Source: an uncultured Saprospirales bacterium
GTDB taxonomy: Bacteria > Bacteroidota > Bacteroidia > Chitinophagales > JADIYW01
NCBI GenBank assembly: GCA_938008535.1
Contig: CALLKF010000015.1
Coordinates: forward strand, 1-19,391
Length of the DNA stretch: 19,391 bases
Reading direction: 5' to 3'
Part shown: positions 7,404 through 14,653 of the stretch, piece by piece
Position numbering within the stretch: the stretch's first letter is position 1
How the letters are laid out: the number at the start of each line of letters is the position of its first letter
Notes under the pieces: model-generated
The model's database searches: none
Told to the model about the DNA's origin: nothing
The model's input: only the letters and a program-made list of their open reading frames with translations
Made by a program: the position numbers and the translations under genes

Positions 7404-7431
7404 AAAAAAAACAGCATAATTTATGCTGTTT
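7404..7431 (-). terminator. Intrinsic terminator of the secreted-paralog cluster
   Basis: On the minus strand, the 9-bp stem AAACAGCAT (7409-7417) / ATGCTGTTT (7423-7431) with an AATTT loop is followed by a run of eight T's. It lies 28 bases downstream of the stop of the last leftward paralog (7459). Confidence 0.85.
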
Positions 7432-7458
7432 CTTGATAGTTCAATTTTAGAAATAAAA

Positions 7459-8250
7459 CTATTTTATGGTGACGTAACCTGTATTAATGAATAATTCGTT
7501 TTCATTCCAAGCATCAACAATATAATCGCCTTTTTCAGTAAAATCAATAGTTGCATAAACCCAATCCCAATCAGCACCAATACCAACAACAGGAATGGTT
7601 TGCATCAATTTTGTATCATCTTTTCCATTTTTGATCGTTTTTTTATAAACAGAGAGTTTTATTTTTTCTGTTTTAAAAACTTTTCCGTTTGTAATTAAAA
7701 TAGCTACAGAAGCTGTACCATTTTTTAAATAGAAAGAAGAAGATTCACCTTTAATATCAGCATTATCACCAACCGAAGTTCCGAATTGAATTTTAGAATC
7801 TTCATAATAATCTGATGTTATATCGCCATCTGATTTTACTTCATCATTGATAACATTTATTTTTGTAGTTGCTTCAGCTAAAAATTTACCATTTTTTGTT
7901 TTTACAATTACTTTGTAAGTTCCTGCTTCTTTAAATTCCAAATCATACATAGCGTATCTTTTTTTGGAATTAATATCATTTAAAAAGTTACGAGAAGCAA
8001 AAAATGTAAAAACACCATCTTCTTTTTTTTGAATTTCTAACAATAATGGTTCTTTTATAAGTGCATCTTGTGTGTAAACAATATATATGAATCCACCAGC
8101 TGGTTTTATGTCCCAAGAATCATAATATCCAGAAGTTTCACCAGTTTCAGCTTCATAAGTTTCGCAAAATTGTACTTTGCCACCAACACCAATTTGTGCA
8201 AAAAGTATTAATGGCAACAAAAATACAAATGATAAGATTAATTTTTTCAT
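7459..8250 (-). CDS. Secreted two-repeat protein, paralog A (unknown function)
   Basis: 263 residues; signal peptide about 1-18 (MKKLILS...LILFA, then QIG). The mature part is two copies of a roughly 110-residue predicted beta-rich repeat. The first has KVQFCE (C29), DSWDIKPAGGFIYIVY (44-59) and FKEAGTYKVIV (106-116). The second has KIQFGTS, an ITNGKVFKTEKIKLSVYK strand pair and TEKGDYIVDAWNENELFINTGYV. Two further paralogs lie upstream on the same strand. This copy is the most diverged: the cysteine that opens each repeat in the other two is glycine (G157) in its second repeat. It has its own TAATTTTG promoter and a terminator. No named family is recognised. Export and an Ig-like or beta-sandwich fold are inferences. 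Confidence 0.75.
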   Translation of the reverse strand: MKKLILSFVFLLPLILFAQIGVGGKVQFCETYEAETGETSGYYDSWDIKPAGGFIYIVYTQDALIKEPLLLEIQKKEDGVFTFFASRNFLNDINSKKRYAMYDLEFKEAGTYKVIVKTKNGKFLAEATTKINVINDEVKSDGDITSDYYEDSKIQFGTSVGDNADIKGESSSFYLKNGTASVAILITNGKVFKTEKIKLSVYKKTIKNGKDDTKLMQTIPVVGIGADWDWVYATIDFTEKGDYIVDAWNENELFINTGYVTIK

Positions 8251-8282
8251 TTAATTGATTTTTAATGTGTTTTATATTACTT

Positions 8283-8309
8283 CAAAATTAGTACGAAAAA
8301 CTATGCCAA
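8283..8309 (-). promoter_or_regulatory. Promoter of paralog A (TTG / TAATTTTG)
   Basis: On the minus strand, TAATTTTG (8283-8290) matches TAnnTTTG, with a TTG (8307-8309) 16 bases upstream. The ATG at 8250 follows about 32 bases later. Confidence 0.55.
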
Positions 8310-8311
8310 AC

Positions 8312-8329
8312 ATACCATTTTTATGGTAT
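8312..8329. other. Short palindromic hairpin between paralogs B and A
   Basis: ATACCAT (8312-8318) and ATGGTAT (8323-8329) form a 7-bp stem with a TTTT loop, 23 bases after the stop of paralog B and just upstream of the paralog A promoter. It lacks a U run for the leftward transcript, so it is either a weak terminator or an operator-like site. Confidence 0.4.
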
Positions 8330-8352
8330 TTTCTTGAGTATTAAGAAAATTA

Positions 8353-9126
8353 TTATTCTAATACTAAATTTCTACTATTAATAAAAATATCTTCTTCATT
8401 ATAGATTTCAATTAAATATTTTCCTTTTTTCTGTAAATAAAGATCTAAGAAAGTCCATTTCCAGTTGTATTGTGTAAAGAAAACATCTGTAAATAAAAAC
8501 TTTTTTTCGTTGTTTTCAACTTTGTAAATCTTCGCCAATATTCTATCTGTTTTCAACCATAATTTATCGTATTGTGAAATATACATGGTAATTTTTGTTT
8601 CATTTGGTTGTGTTTTGAACACATCTTTAACACCAAATAATTTCTCATTTTGAATGCTATCACAAAATCTAAAATCGGTATTTCTATAATACCAAGTGTC
8701 CACAAAACCATCTTCAACATAAGTGTCTTCAGTGTATAAAATTGTTGTGTAGTATGTTTTTATTGGCGTTTCAATCTCATCTTCATACAATAAGAATTTA
8801 TAAATACCACTTTTTAAAAAGGTATATTTATTAGCAATCCAATTTTTGGTGCCATCATTTTTTAAATCAAATCTATCAAACAATAAAAATGTAGTGTCGT
8901 TTCTGTTGTATTGTTTCTCAATTCTAACATGATATTTTTTAGTCAATAATTGATCTGATTTTAAAAATAGATACATAAAATTTCCAGCACGTTTTATATT
9001 CCAAATATCATAACTGTTTTTGGGATTTCCATCAGTATCGTAATCGGCGCAAAGTGTAAAAATAGTTGATGCGTCAATGGTTTTAATAGAACAACACAAT
9101 AAAAGTATAATGGCAATATTTTTCAT
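8353..9126 (-). CDS. Secreted two-repeat protein, paralog B (unknown function)
   Basis: 257 residues with a signal peptide (about 1-19, ending TIDA). Two repeats are visible. The first has IFTLCADYD (C26), YDIWNIKRAGNFMYLF (39-54) and FLKSGIYKFLLYED. The second has DTWYY then DFRFCDSI (C155), ILAKIYKVENN, WKWTFLDLYLQKKGKYLIEIYNEEDIFI. The first and second halves align with each other (opening cysteine, central beta pair, closing G-x-Y-x-hydrophobic strand), showing an internal duplication that predates the gene triplication. Only 36 bases separate it from the stop of paralog C upstream, with no promoter between, so B and C are likely cotranscribed. The LLLCC in the signal region is not a normal lipobox. 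Function unknown. Confidence 0.75.
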   Translation of the reverse strand: MKNIAIILLLCCSIKTIDASTIFTLCADYDTDGNPKNSYDIWNIKRAGNFMYLFLKSDQLLTKKYHVRIEKQYNRNDTTFLLFDRFDLKNDGTKNWIANKYTFLKSGIYKFLLYEDEIETPIKTYYTTILYTEDTYVEDGFVDTWYYRNTDFRFCDSIQNEKLFGVKDVFKTQPNETKITMYISQYDKLWLKTDRILAKIYKVENNEKKFLFTDVFFTQYNWKWTFLDLYLQKKGKYLIEIYNEEDIFINSRNLVLE

Positions 9127-9162
9127 GTTAGAACGAATTAATGTAGAAAAGTTATAAAATAG

Positions 9163-9930
9163 TTATTCAACTTCTATAGATTTTTTTTGCATAAAAATAT
9201 CTTTATCACTGAATAATTCTACACTATATTTTCCTTTATTTTTTATATTAATTGGAAATGAAGTCCAGCGTTGTGTTGGTTTTAAATCAATAGTTAATGT
9301 TTCAACCAAATTTTTAGAATTATTAATTGAGTAAATTTTCGCTATAATTTTATCAGTTCTTAATTTTTTTTCATCATGCGCAACATAAGTAACGATATTG
9401 ATTCCTGATTCGTTTAAGATAAATTTACTTTTTTGTCCAATTAATATTTCACTTAAAACACTATCACAAAATGCCATTTTTACGTTCTTATAGTACCAAG
9501 TATCAATTGTAGAATCATTATTGTAATAATTATCAAGATATCGAATCGATGTTTTGTATGTTGCTAAACTATTTGTTGCAGTACTATCAAATAAAGTAAT
9601 TTTATAAAAACCAGGCAACGAGAATGTGTAACTGTTATAACAGTAATTTTGATTATCATTTATTGCTTTCAACGAAATTGTATCCACTATTTCATATGCA
9701 GAATCAATTCTGTTTTCCATGCGTTCAATTTTCACTTTATATGTTTGATTTATTGAAACATCTTGTTTATAATAAATATAGATATCATTGCCTGTATTTT
9801 CAGTTGCAAAAGTTTCGTAAAACCCAATTGCTTTATCATTATCATCAATGTAAGCACACATTGCAAATTTTGTAGTAGCAAATATTGGTATTGTAATTAA
9901 AATTAGAAAAGCGTAAACAAATAGTTTCAT
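9163..9930 (-). CDS. Secreted two-repeat protein, paralog C (unknown function)
   Basis: 255 residues, first gene of the leftward cluster. Signal peptide about 1-18 (MKLFVYAFLILITIPIFA). The repeat pattern is as in paralog B: KFAMCAYIDD (C25), NDIYIYYKQD and LPGFYKITLFD in the first half; IDTWYYKNVKMAFCDSV (C155), DKIIAKIYSINN and NKGKYSVELFSDKDIFM in the second. It shares most with B (the TWYY...FCDSV segment is nearly identical), less with A. The opening cysteine is present in both repeats, so one per repeat could pair or bind a ligand; C97 is extra. An inverted repeat lies about 50 bases upstream. No clear TAnnTTTG element was found. No named family is recognised. Confidence 0.75.
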   Translation of the reverse strand: MKLFVYAFLILITIPIFATTKFAMCAYIDDNDKAIGFYETFATENTGNDIYIYYKQDVSINQTYKVKIERMENRIDSAYEIVDTISLKAINDNQNYCYNSYTFSLPGFYKITLFDSTATNSLATYKTSIRYLDNYYNNDSTIDTWYYKNVKMAFCDSVLSEILIGQKSKFILNESGINIVTYVAHDEKKLRTDKIIAKIYSINNSKNLVETLTIDLKPTQRWTSFPINIKNKGKYSVELFSDKDIFMQKKSIEVE

Positions 9931-9979
9931 GGTAGTTTTTTTTATTAAATAAAGGATTTATGAAACTAAATTTTATGGT

Positions 9980-10010
9980 CATGATTTTGAAGAGAATCTA
10001 CAAAATCGTG
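9980..10010. other. Inverted repeat upstream of the paralog cluster
   Basis: CATGATTTTG (9980-9989) faces CAAAATCGTG (10001-10010): a 10-bp arm with one G-T pair and an 11-base spacer. It lies in the 272-base divergent region between paralog C and the ubiA-like gene, about 50 bases from the C start. It could be an operator or a 5'-UTR hairpin. The rest of that region is AT-rich, with no further structure recognised apart from the ubiA promoter. Confidence 0.4.
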
Positions 10011-10154
10011 TTATTTATGAATGTAAATTTAACGTTTTTGTGCAATTATTTTAGAATTGTTGAATAATTCAATCAAAATGTACTTTTATTTTTTAAAAAT
10101 CTAACATACAATAGGTTATTAAAGTATTCGTTATCATTATTAACAAGTCAATTA

Positions 10155-10181
10155 TTGTGCCAATTGATTTTGTTATATTTG
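10155..10181 (+). promoter_or_regulatory. Promoter of ubiA-like/maf operon (TTG / TATATTTG)
   Basis: TTG (10155-10157), a 16-base spacer, then TATATTTG (10174-10181), a full TAnnTTTG match. It ends 22 bases before the ATG at 10203. This rules out the longer in-frame TTG start at 10155, which is the -33 element itself. Confidence 0.65.
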
Positions 10182-10202
10182 TCGTCTCAAAATAAAATTC
10201 AA

Positions 10203-11180
10203 ATGAACTATTTAAAATTAATTCGACCAATCAATTTATTAGTAATAATAGGTACAATGTGTTTGTTTTGGTATTCATTTTTAGTGGCAAATGGATATAA
10301 AATTTTTCGTTTGTTGCCTTTGATGACAAATTTCCAGTTCTTTCTATTGGTATTTTCTACCGTTTGTATTGCGGCTGGTGGTTACATTATTAATGATATT
10401 TACGATGTTGATATTGATACATTTAACAGACCCAATCGGGTAATTGTTGGACAAAAAATTAGTGAAACTACTGCTTATAATTTTTATAAAATAATTTGTT
10501 TGATTAGCGTAATTTCAACATTAATCTTAGCATATTTAACCAAAGAATATCGACTTTCTACGTTTCCAATTATTATCATGGTGGTGCTTTTTTTTTATGC
10601 ATCGATGTTTAAAAAACAATTGATTTTGGGAAACTTAACCGTTGCATTTTGCAGTGCTTTCACTATTTTATTGATTTCGTTATTTGAAAGTGGTGGAAAT
10701 TATTTAATGGGTCCAAATGAAACAGCTTACAGAAGTAGCATTTTCATTGGTGCTTTGGTGTATTCATTGTTTGCTTTTTTAACTACATTTATTCGAGAAA
10801 TAGTAAAAGATATAGAAGATAAAGCAGGTGATGAGCAATACGATTGCAAAACAATTCCAATTCAATTTGGCGACTTAACAGCGAAAATAGTTTGCACTGT
10901 TTTTGCATTTTTTATAATTACAATGTTACTTACGTTTGTCTTCTTTTTTATAAAAATGGATATTGAAAAAGTTCCACTATTTATTGTTTTACTGCTTATT
11001 TTGCCATTGATTTTGATAATTAGTTATTTATTTTATGCAAAAACAGTAAAGCATTTTCATATTGTTAGCAATTTAATAAAGATTTACATGGTGCTTGGTA
11101 TCGCATCGATGTTGTACTTTAGTAATGGCTTAAGTCCGATATTAATTAACTATGTTGCTTATTTAAAGCAATTGTTCTAA
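10203..11180 (+). CDS. UbiA-family prenyltransferase (geranylgeranylglycerol-phosphate geranylgeranyltransferase-like)
   Basis: 325 residues, polytopic inner-membrane enzyme with about eight or nine hydrophobic segments. The first Asp-rich motif is NDIYDVDID (64-72), followed by NRPNR. The second is REIVKDIEDKAGD (198-210). These bind the prenyl diphosphate through magnesium. In Bacteroidota this gene is often annotated as geranylgeranylglycerol-phosphate geranylgeranyltransferase (archaeal-type ether lipid step), but the acceptor is not determined by sequence; another prenylated product is possible. The ATG at 10203 gives MNYLKLIRPINLL, the normal family start, and sits 22 bases after a good promoter. 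maf follows 6 bases after the stop, so the two are an operon. Confidence 0.87.
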   Translation: MNYLKLIRPINLLVIIGTMCLFWYSFLVANGYKIFRLLPLMTNFQFFLLVFSTVCIAAGGYIINDIYDVDIDTFNRPNRVIVGQKISETTAYNFYKIICLISVISTLILAYLTKEYRLSTFPIIIMVVLFFYASMFKKQLILGNLTVAFCSAFTILLISLFESGGNYLMGPNETAYRSSIFIGALVYSLFAFLTTFIREIVKDIEDKAGDEQYDCKTIPIQFGDLTAKIVCTVFAFFIITMLLTFVFFFIKMDIEKVPLFIVLLLILPLILIISYLFYAKTVKHFHIVSNLIKIYMVLGIASMLYFSNGLSPILINYVAYLKQLF

Positions 11181-11186
11181 CAAAAA

Positions 11187-11753
11187 ATGAATAAACCAAC
11201 TAAAATTATTTTGGGATCGCAATCACCGCGTCGATACGAAATTTTAGCAGATGCTGGTTTTAAAATTGAAGTAATTAAACCAAAAGTAGAAGAACGATTT
11301 CCTTTTGATTTAGCGTATTCAAAAGTTCCGGAATATCTTTCTAAATTGAAAATGCACGATGTATACTCTTATCTTGGAGAAGATTCAGATTTTATTATTT
11401 GTGCTGATACCGTAGTTTTATTTGAAAAAAAACTCGTTGGAAAACCTAAAAATTTAGATACTGCTTTCCGTTATTTAAAAACAATGAATGGCAAATCACA
11501 TGAAGTAATTACAGGTGTTTCGATACGAAAAAATAAAAAGCAAATTTCTTTTTCCGAACATGCAATCGTGCATTTTAAAGAATTAAGTGATGCAGAAATT
11601 AGAAATTATGTAGATAATTTTTCTCCTTTAGATAAAGCTGGTGCATATAATATTCAGGAATATATTGGCGTTGATAAACTCGAAGGTGAATTTCAAAATG
11701 TAATGGGTTTGCCTATACAACGTATTCTGAAAGAGATAAAAGGTTGGAAATAA
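11187..11753 (+). CDS. maf: Maf-family nucleotide pyrophosphatase (dTTP/UTP type)
   Basis: A 188-residue Maf/HAM1-superfamily cytoplasmic enzyme that hydrolyses nucleoside triphosphates to monophosphates, thought to remove non-canonical nucleotides. Motifs: ILGSQSPRRYEIL (8-20), EERFPF, ICADTVV (71-77, catalytic Asp 74), VGKPKN, NGKSHEVITGV (101-111), DKAGAYNIQ and GEFQNVMGLP. The ADTVV and KSHEV..TGV pattern points to the YhdE (dTTP/UTP) rather than YceF subgroup. It sits 6 bases downstream of the ubiA-like gene. It converges on the acyl-activating gene, with 9 bases between stops. Confidence 0.93.
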   Translation: MNKPTKIILGSQSPRRYEILADAGFKIEVIKPKVEERFPFDLAYSKVPEYLSKLKMHDVYSYLGEDSDFIICADTVVLFEKKLVGKPKNLDTAFRYLKTMNGKSHEVITGVSIRKNKKQISFSEHAIVHFKELSDAEIRNYVDNFSPLDKAGAYNIQEYIGVDKLEGEFQNVMGLPIQRILKEIKGWK

Positions 11754-11762
11754 ATCTAATTT

Positions 11763-12770
11763 TTACAGCGAAACCATCAAATTACAACCGCGAATATCTG
11801 CGTTATCTATTCTTCCTAAAACTTCAAATTCTGTTTCTGAAATAATGTTTACCAAGTCTTGTGTAGCAATAAAACTGCATGAATAAATATTTGCTAAATC
11901 AATTACGTTCAAGCCGCCGCGACCAGCATTTATTGATACTTTCAATGGATTGTAAATATCACGTTTCATAATTTTCATCCATTTTGGTGTTTTAAAAATA
12001 CCATTTCCTGTAGAATATGCTTGCGATAATAATTCAGTCATTCCATATTCTGAATGAATCGTTTTTACGTTAAATGATTTGGTTAAAATTGCATGTACTT
12101 CTTCGCGCGATAGCTCTTCGCGTCTGCCTTTCATTCCACCAGTTTCCATAATAATTATATCGGAAAGATCCATCGGAAATTGTTCAGCAAAATCAAGTAA
12201 CGCAAAAGTAACGCCAATGAGCAAAATCTTGTTTTGTCGACTGTAGACTGTCGACTGTCGACCGTAGACAGCTTTTGCCAGTTCTTCTAAATTATTCAAA
12301 TAAAAACCAGAATGTTCGTTAGTCGTTTTTTTTATTAAATCATCAACCATATAAACCAACGAAGAAGTATTGCGTTCCAAATAGGATGGAAGCAACGCTA
12401 AAATAGTATAGTCGTCAATGTTTCCATAAAATTGTTCAAAACACAAATGAAAACTCTTTTCATAAAGGTTTAAATCATGCACCAAGTGTTTGCTAGTAAT
12501 TTGACCTGTTGTGCCGCTGCTTTCAAATATTTTTTCGGTCGCAGCGTTTTCTATTATAATGGAATGATTTTTATAAAACTCAATGGGCAAAAATGGAATT
12601 TTCTCAATCGCATCAATTGTTGTCGGATCGATTTTTAAATAATCAACAAACTTTTTATATACTAAATTATTTGTATATTGGAACTGAAAAACAGACAATG
12701 CAACTTCATTGAACTGAAAATTGTCTGTATTAAAAATGTTTGCTAATATTGTAGTTGCATCTTGCACCAC
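11763..12770 (-). CDS. LuxE/PaaK-family acyl-activating enzyme
   Basis: 335 residues of the acyl-protein synthetase (LuxE) branch of the AMP-forming superfamily. Seen: IFESSGTTGQITSKH (81-95, phosphate-binding loop), LLPSYLERNTSSLVYM (127-141), ILLIGVTFALLDFAE (182-196), METGGMKGRREELSREEVH (208-226) and IHSEYGMTELLSQAY (238-252, adenylate-binding). The chemistry expected is ATP-dependent activation of an acyl group; the acceptor is unknown. There are no luxCDAB genes here, so this is not bioluminescence. Residues about 167-178 (AVYGRQSTVYSR) are encoded by a heptanucleotide tandem repeat, in a loop before the conserved ILLIG strand. The start is GTG (GTG GTG), with a TAAATTTG element ending two bases away. 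It diverges from a lipoprotein gene, with only 18 bases between starts. Confidence 0.85.
   Translation of the reverse strand: MVQDATTILANIFNTDNFQFNEVALSVFQFQYTNNLVYKKFVDYLKIDPTTIDAIEKIPFLPIEFYKNHSIIIENAATEKIFESSGTTGQITSKHLVHDLNLYEKSFHLCFEQFYGNIDDYTILALLPSYLERNTSSLVYMVDDLIKKTTNEHSGFYLNNLEELAKAVYGRQSTVYSRQNKILLIGVTFALLDFAEQFPMDLSDIIIMETGGMKGRREELSREEVHAILTKSFNVKTIHSEYGMTELLSQAYSTGNGIFKTPKWMKIMKRDIYNPLKVSINAGRGGLNVIDLANIYSCSFIATQDLVNIISETEFEVLGRIDNADIRGCNLMVSL
12239..12271. repeat. Heptanucleotide tandem repeat inside the LuxE-like coding sequence
   Basis: Units GACTGTA, GACTGTC, GACTGTC and GACCGTA follow one another, with a partial fifth (GACAG). The reading frame stays open through them. The sequence is locally more GC-rich than its surroundings and contains overlapping GTCGAC palindromes. 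It encodes residues about 167-178 of the leftward enzyme. Confidence 0.75.
12744..12751 (+). promoter_or_regulatory. Possible -7 element of the lipoprotein gene, inside the LuxE-like 5' end
   Basis: TAATATTG differs from TAnnTTTG by one base and has a TTG 20 bases upstream (12721-12723). The gene's start at 12789 is only 18 bases from the divergent start, so its promoter must overlap the neighbouring coding sequence. This is the best candidate there. Confidence 0.3.
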
Positions 12771-12771
12771 G

Positions 12772-12779
12772 CAAATTTA
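12772..12779 (-). promoter_or_regulatory. Possible -7 element of the LuxE-like gene
   Basis: The minus strand reads TAAATTTG, ending two bases before the GTG at 12770. If used, the transcript would begin at or inside the GTG GTG start. No -33 TTG is visible, so it may be chance. Confidence 0.35.
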
Positions 12780-12788
12780 AATATAAAA

Positions 12789-13280
12789 ATGAACTTTAAA
12801 TTTTTTATACCTTTTTCAATAATCATTTTAACAATTGCTGGTTGTTACAAAACGCCATCTTATCCAGTTGAACCATTCATTACCTTTGGTGGATTTGAAA
12901 AAGACAATGATATTTATACGCTTGGTGACAGTGGCTGGATGTATATTAAATTTACAGATGGTGATGGTGATTTAGGTTTAGCAACGAATAGTGATTCATC
13001 TCATTCTTCAAAATTGTACATCTATAATCTAAAAGAAACCACCTTGTTAGATACCTTAAATGAAATTCCTAAAATACCATATAAAGGAACTACAGTTGCA
13101 ATAGATGGAACAATAGCTGTTAAGTTGACGTCTTTTCTACAAGAAGCAAGTTATCAAGCACTTTTTGATCTTAAAGGTAAAACTTCTGATACTTTTACCT
13201 ACTCAATATACATAACAGATAGAGCAAGACACAAAAGCAATACCATTATTACTCCTGAAATAATCATTAAAAAAAGGTAG
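12789..13280 (+). CDS. Bacteroidota lipoprotein with Asp-rich FTDGDGD motif, function unknown
   Basis: 163 residues: a lipoprotein signal peptide MNFKFFIPFSIIILTIAGC with the cysteine at 19, then YPVEPFITFGGF and an acidic turn IKFTDGDGDLGLA. The DGDGD stretch resembles a calcium-binding loop. Similar short lipoproteins with a P.EP.I.F start and FTDGDGD(I/L)G are common in the phylum and have no known function, to my recollection. The rest looks like a single beta-rich domain (KLYIYNL, TVAIDGTIAVKL, YSIYITDRARHKS). The ATG at 12789 was chosen over an in-frame ATG at 12762, which lies inside the divergent gene and would spoil the signal peptide. Confidence 0.75.
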   Translation: MNFKFFIPFSIIILTIAGCYKTPSYPVEPFITFGGFEKDNDIYTLGDSGWMYIKFTDGDGDLGLATNSDSSHSSKLYIYNLKETTLLDTLNEIPKIPYKGTTVAIDGTIAVKLTSFLQEASYQALFDLKGKTSDTFTYSIYITDRARHKSNTIITPEIIIKKR

Positions 13281-13333
13281 TCGTCGAAGTAAAATAAACT
13301 TGCGTTAATGCTTACTTAATCAACAAATACAGA

Positions 13334-13361
13334 TTGTAGCATACTATTTGCTCTATTTTTG
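13334..13361 (+). promoter_or_regulatory. Promoter of the FAD oxidoreductase gene (TTG / TATTTTTG)
   Basis: TTG (13334-13336), a 17-base spacer and TATTTTTG (13354-13361), a full consensus match. The ATG at 13370 follows only 8 bases after the element, so the leader should be about 5 bases. Confidence 0.7.
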
Positions 13362-13369
13362 TAGAACGT

Positions 13370-14653
13370 ATGAATTCTTATGATGTAATTATTGTTGGCT
13401 GTGGCTTTTCCGGTTTATCGGCAGCGTATTATTTACAGCAAGCTGGATTTAGAGTTAAAGTACTTGAAGTTTCATCTCAGTCAGGTGGTCGTGCAAGAAG
13501 TGATAAAATGGATGGTTTTACATTAGATAGAGGTTTACATTTTTATCATCATTCAACAACAGAACTCAAAAAAATAATCAACATTAACGAATTAGAATTA
13601 AAAAATACCTATCCAGGTTATTTGCTTCGTTATCAAAATACATTCAATCTTTTTACCAATCCGGTTTATCAAACTTTCGATTCATTGTCAACTGCACTTT
13701 CACAGAATGCTACCTTTACAGACAAAATGCGTTTATTTGGTTTATATGTGAAATTGAAAACATTGCCATATAATAAATTAGTGAAAGAAAACGAATCTTC
13801 AACATTTGAGTATTTTTCAAAAAATGGTTTTAGTAAAAAATTAATTGATTCTTTATTCAGACCAATGTTAGCAGCCAATATTTTCGATTATAATTTACAA
13901 TCATCATCACGGTTTTCTAAAATTTATTTAAAATCACTCTTTCAAGATCATGTGGCTTTGCCAAAAGATGGAATTGGAAAAATAAGTAAAACAATTGCCA
14001 ATAAATTAGAACCAAATACTATTTCTTTTAAAACGAAAGTAAAAAAAGTAGTTGATAATGGTGTTGAGTTGATGAATGGTGAATTTATAGAATCTAAATT
14101 TGTAATAGTTGCAACTAATGCAATCGACGCAAATGGTGTATTGCATAGAGAAGTACTTTCTGCTGAATGTTCTCATGTAACTACCTTATATTTTTCTGCA
14201 GATAAAGCACCAGTTTCAAAAGCAGTAGTTATTTTAAATGGAAATGAAAGTGGTTTAGTGAATCATGTATTTGTTCCAACTAATTTACATAAAGAATATG
14301 CGCCTAAAGGCAAACACTTAATTGCAGTAAACGTAGTTAAAGAACATGATTTAGACGATGAAGAATTAGAAGTAAAATGCTTGACAGAGTTATCTGATTG
14401 GTTTGGTTTATCTGTGATGGACTGGAAACATTTGAAAACTTATTACATTAAATATGCAATGCCGTTTAAGCCAATTTTAGATGAAGTTAGATTCTTCAAA
14501 AAAGTAACAGATACAATTTATTGTTGTGGTGACAGTTTAAGCATCGGTAGCATGGAAACTGCTTTGCGTAGTGGTCGCGAAACAGCATCAATTGTAGCAC
14601 AAGAACTCGAAAAAAATACTACTGTTTCTAATCTAGAAAATAGTTTAGTTTAA
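13370..14653 (+). CDS. FAD-dependent amine oxidase / phytoene desaturase-like oxidoreductase
   Basis: 427 residues. The N-terminal Rossmann FAD motif is VIIVGCGFSGLSAAYYL (6-22: G10, G12, G15), ending in VLEV with Glu 33 for the ribose. It is followed by SGGRARS (38-44) and FTLDRGLHFYHH, the usual flavin-binding GGR segment. The C-terminal FAD contact is YCCGDSLSIGSMETALRSGRETA. This architecture covers monoamine oxidases, protoporphyrinogen oxidases and carotenoid desaturases, and the substrate cannot be chosen from sequence. There is no signal peptide or membrane segment. It stands alone or heads the rightward run; the next gene, an FMN reductase, is 95 bases downstream. It has the best-defined promoter of the window. 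Confidence 0.85.
   Translation: MNSYDVIIVGCGFSGLSAAYYLQQAGFRVKVLEVSSQSGGRARSDKMDGFTLDRGLHFYHHSTTELKKIININELELKNTYPGYLLRYQNTFNLFTNPVYQTFDSLSTALSQNATFTDKMRLFGLYVKLKTLPYNKLVKENESSTFEYFSKNGFSKKLIDSLFRPMLAANIFDYNLQSSSRFSKIYLKSLFQDHVALPKDGIGKISKTIANKLEPNTISFKTKVKKVVDNGVELMNGEFIESKFVIVATNAIDANGVLHREVLSAECSHVTTLYFSADKAPVSKAVVILNGNESGLVNHVFVPTNLHKEYAPKGKHLIAVNVVKEHDLDDEELEVKCLTELSDWFGLSVMDWKHLKTYYIKYAMPFKPILDEVRFFKKVTDTIYCCGDSLSIGSMETALRSGRETASIVAQELEKNTTVSNLENSLV

Noticed and set aside
11763..12770. Bioluminescence function for the LuxE-like gene
   Set aside because: No luxA, B, C or D genes are nearby. LuxE/PaaK-like enzymes are common in non-luminous Bacteroidota.
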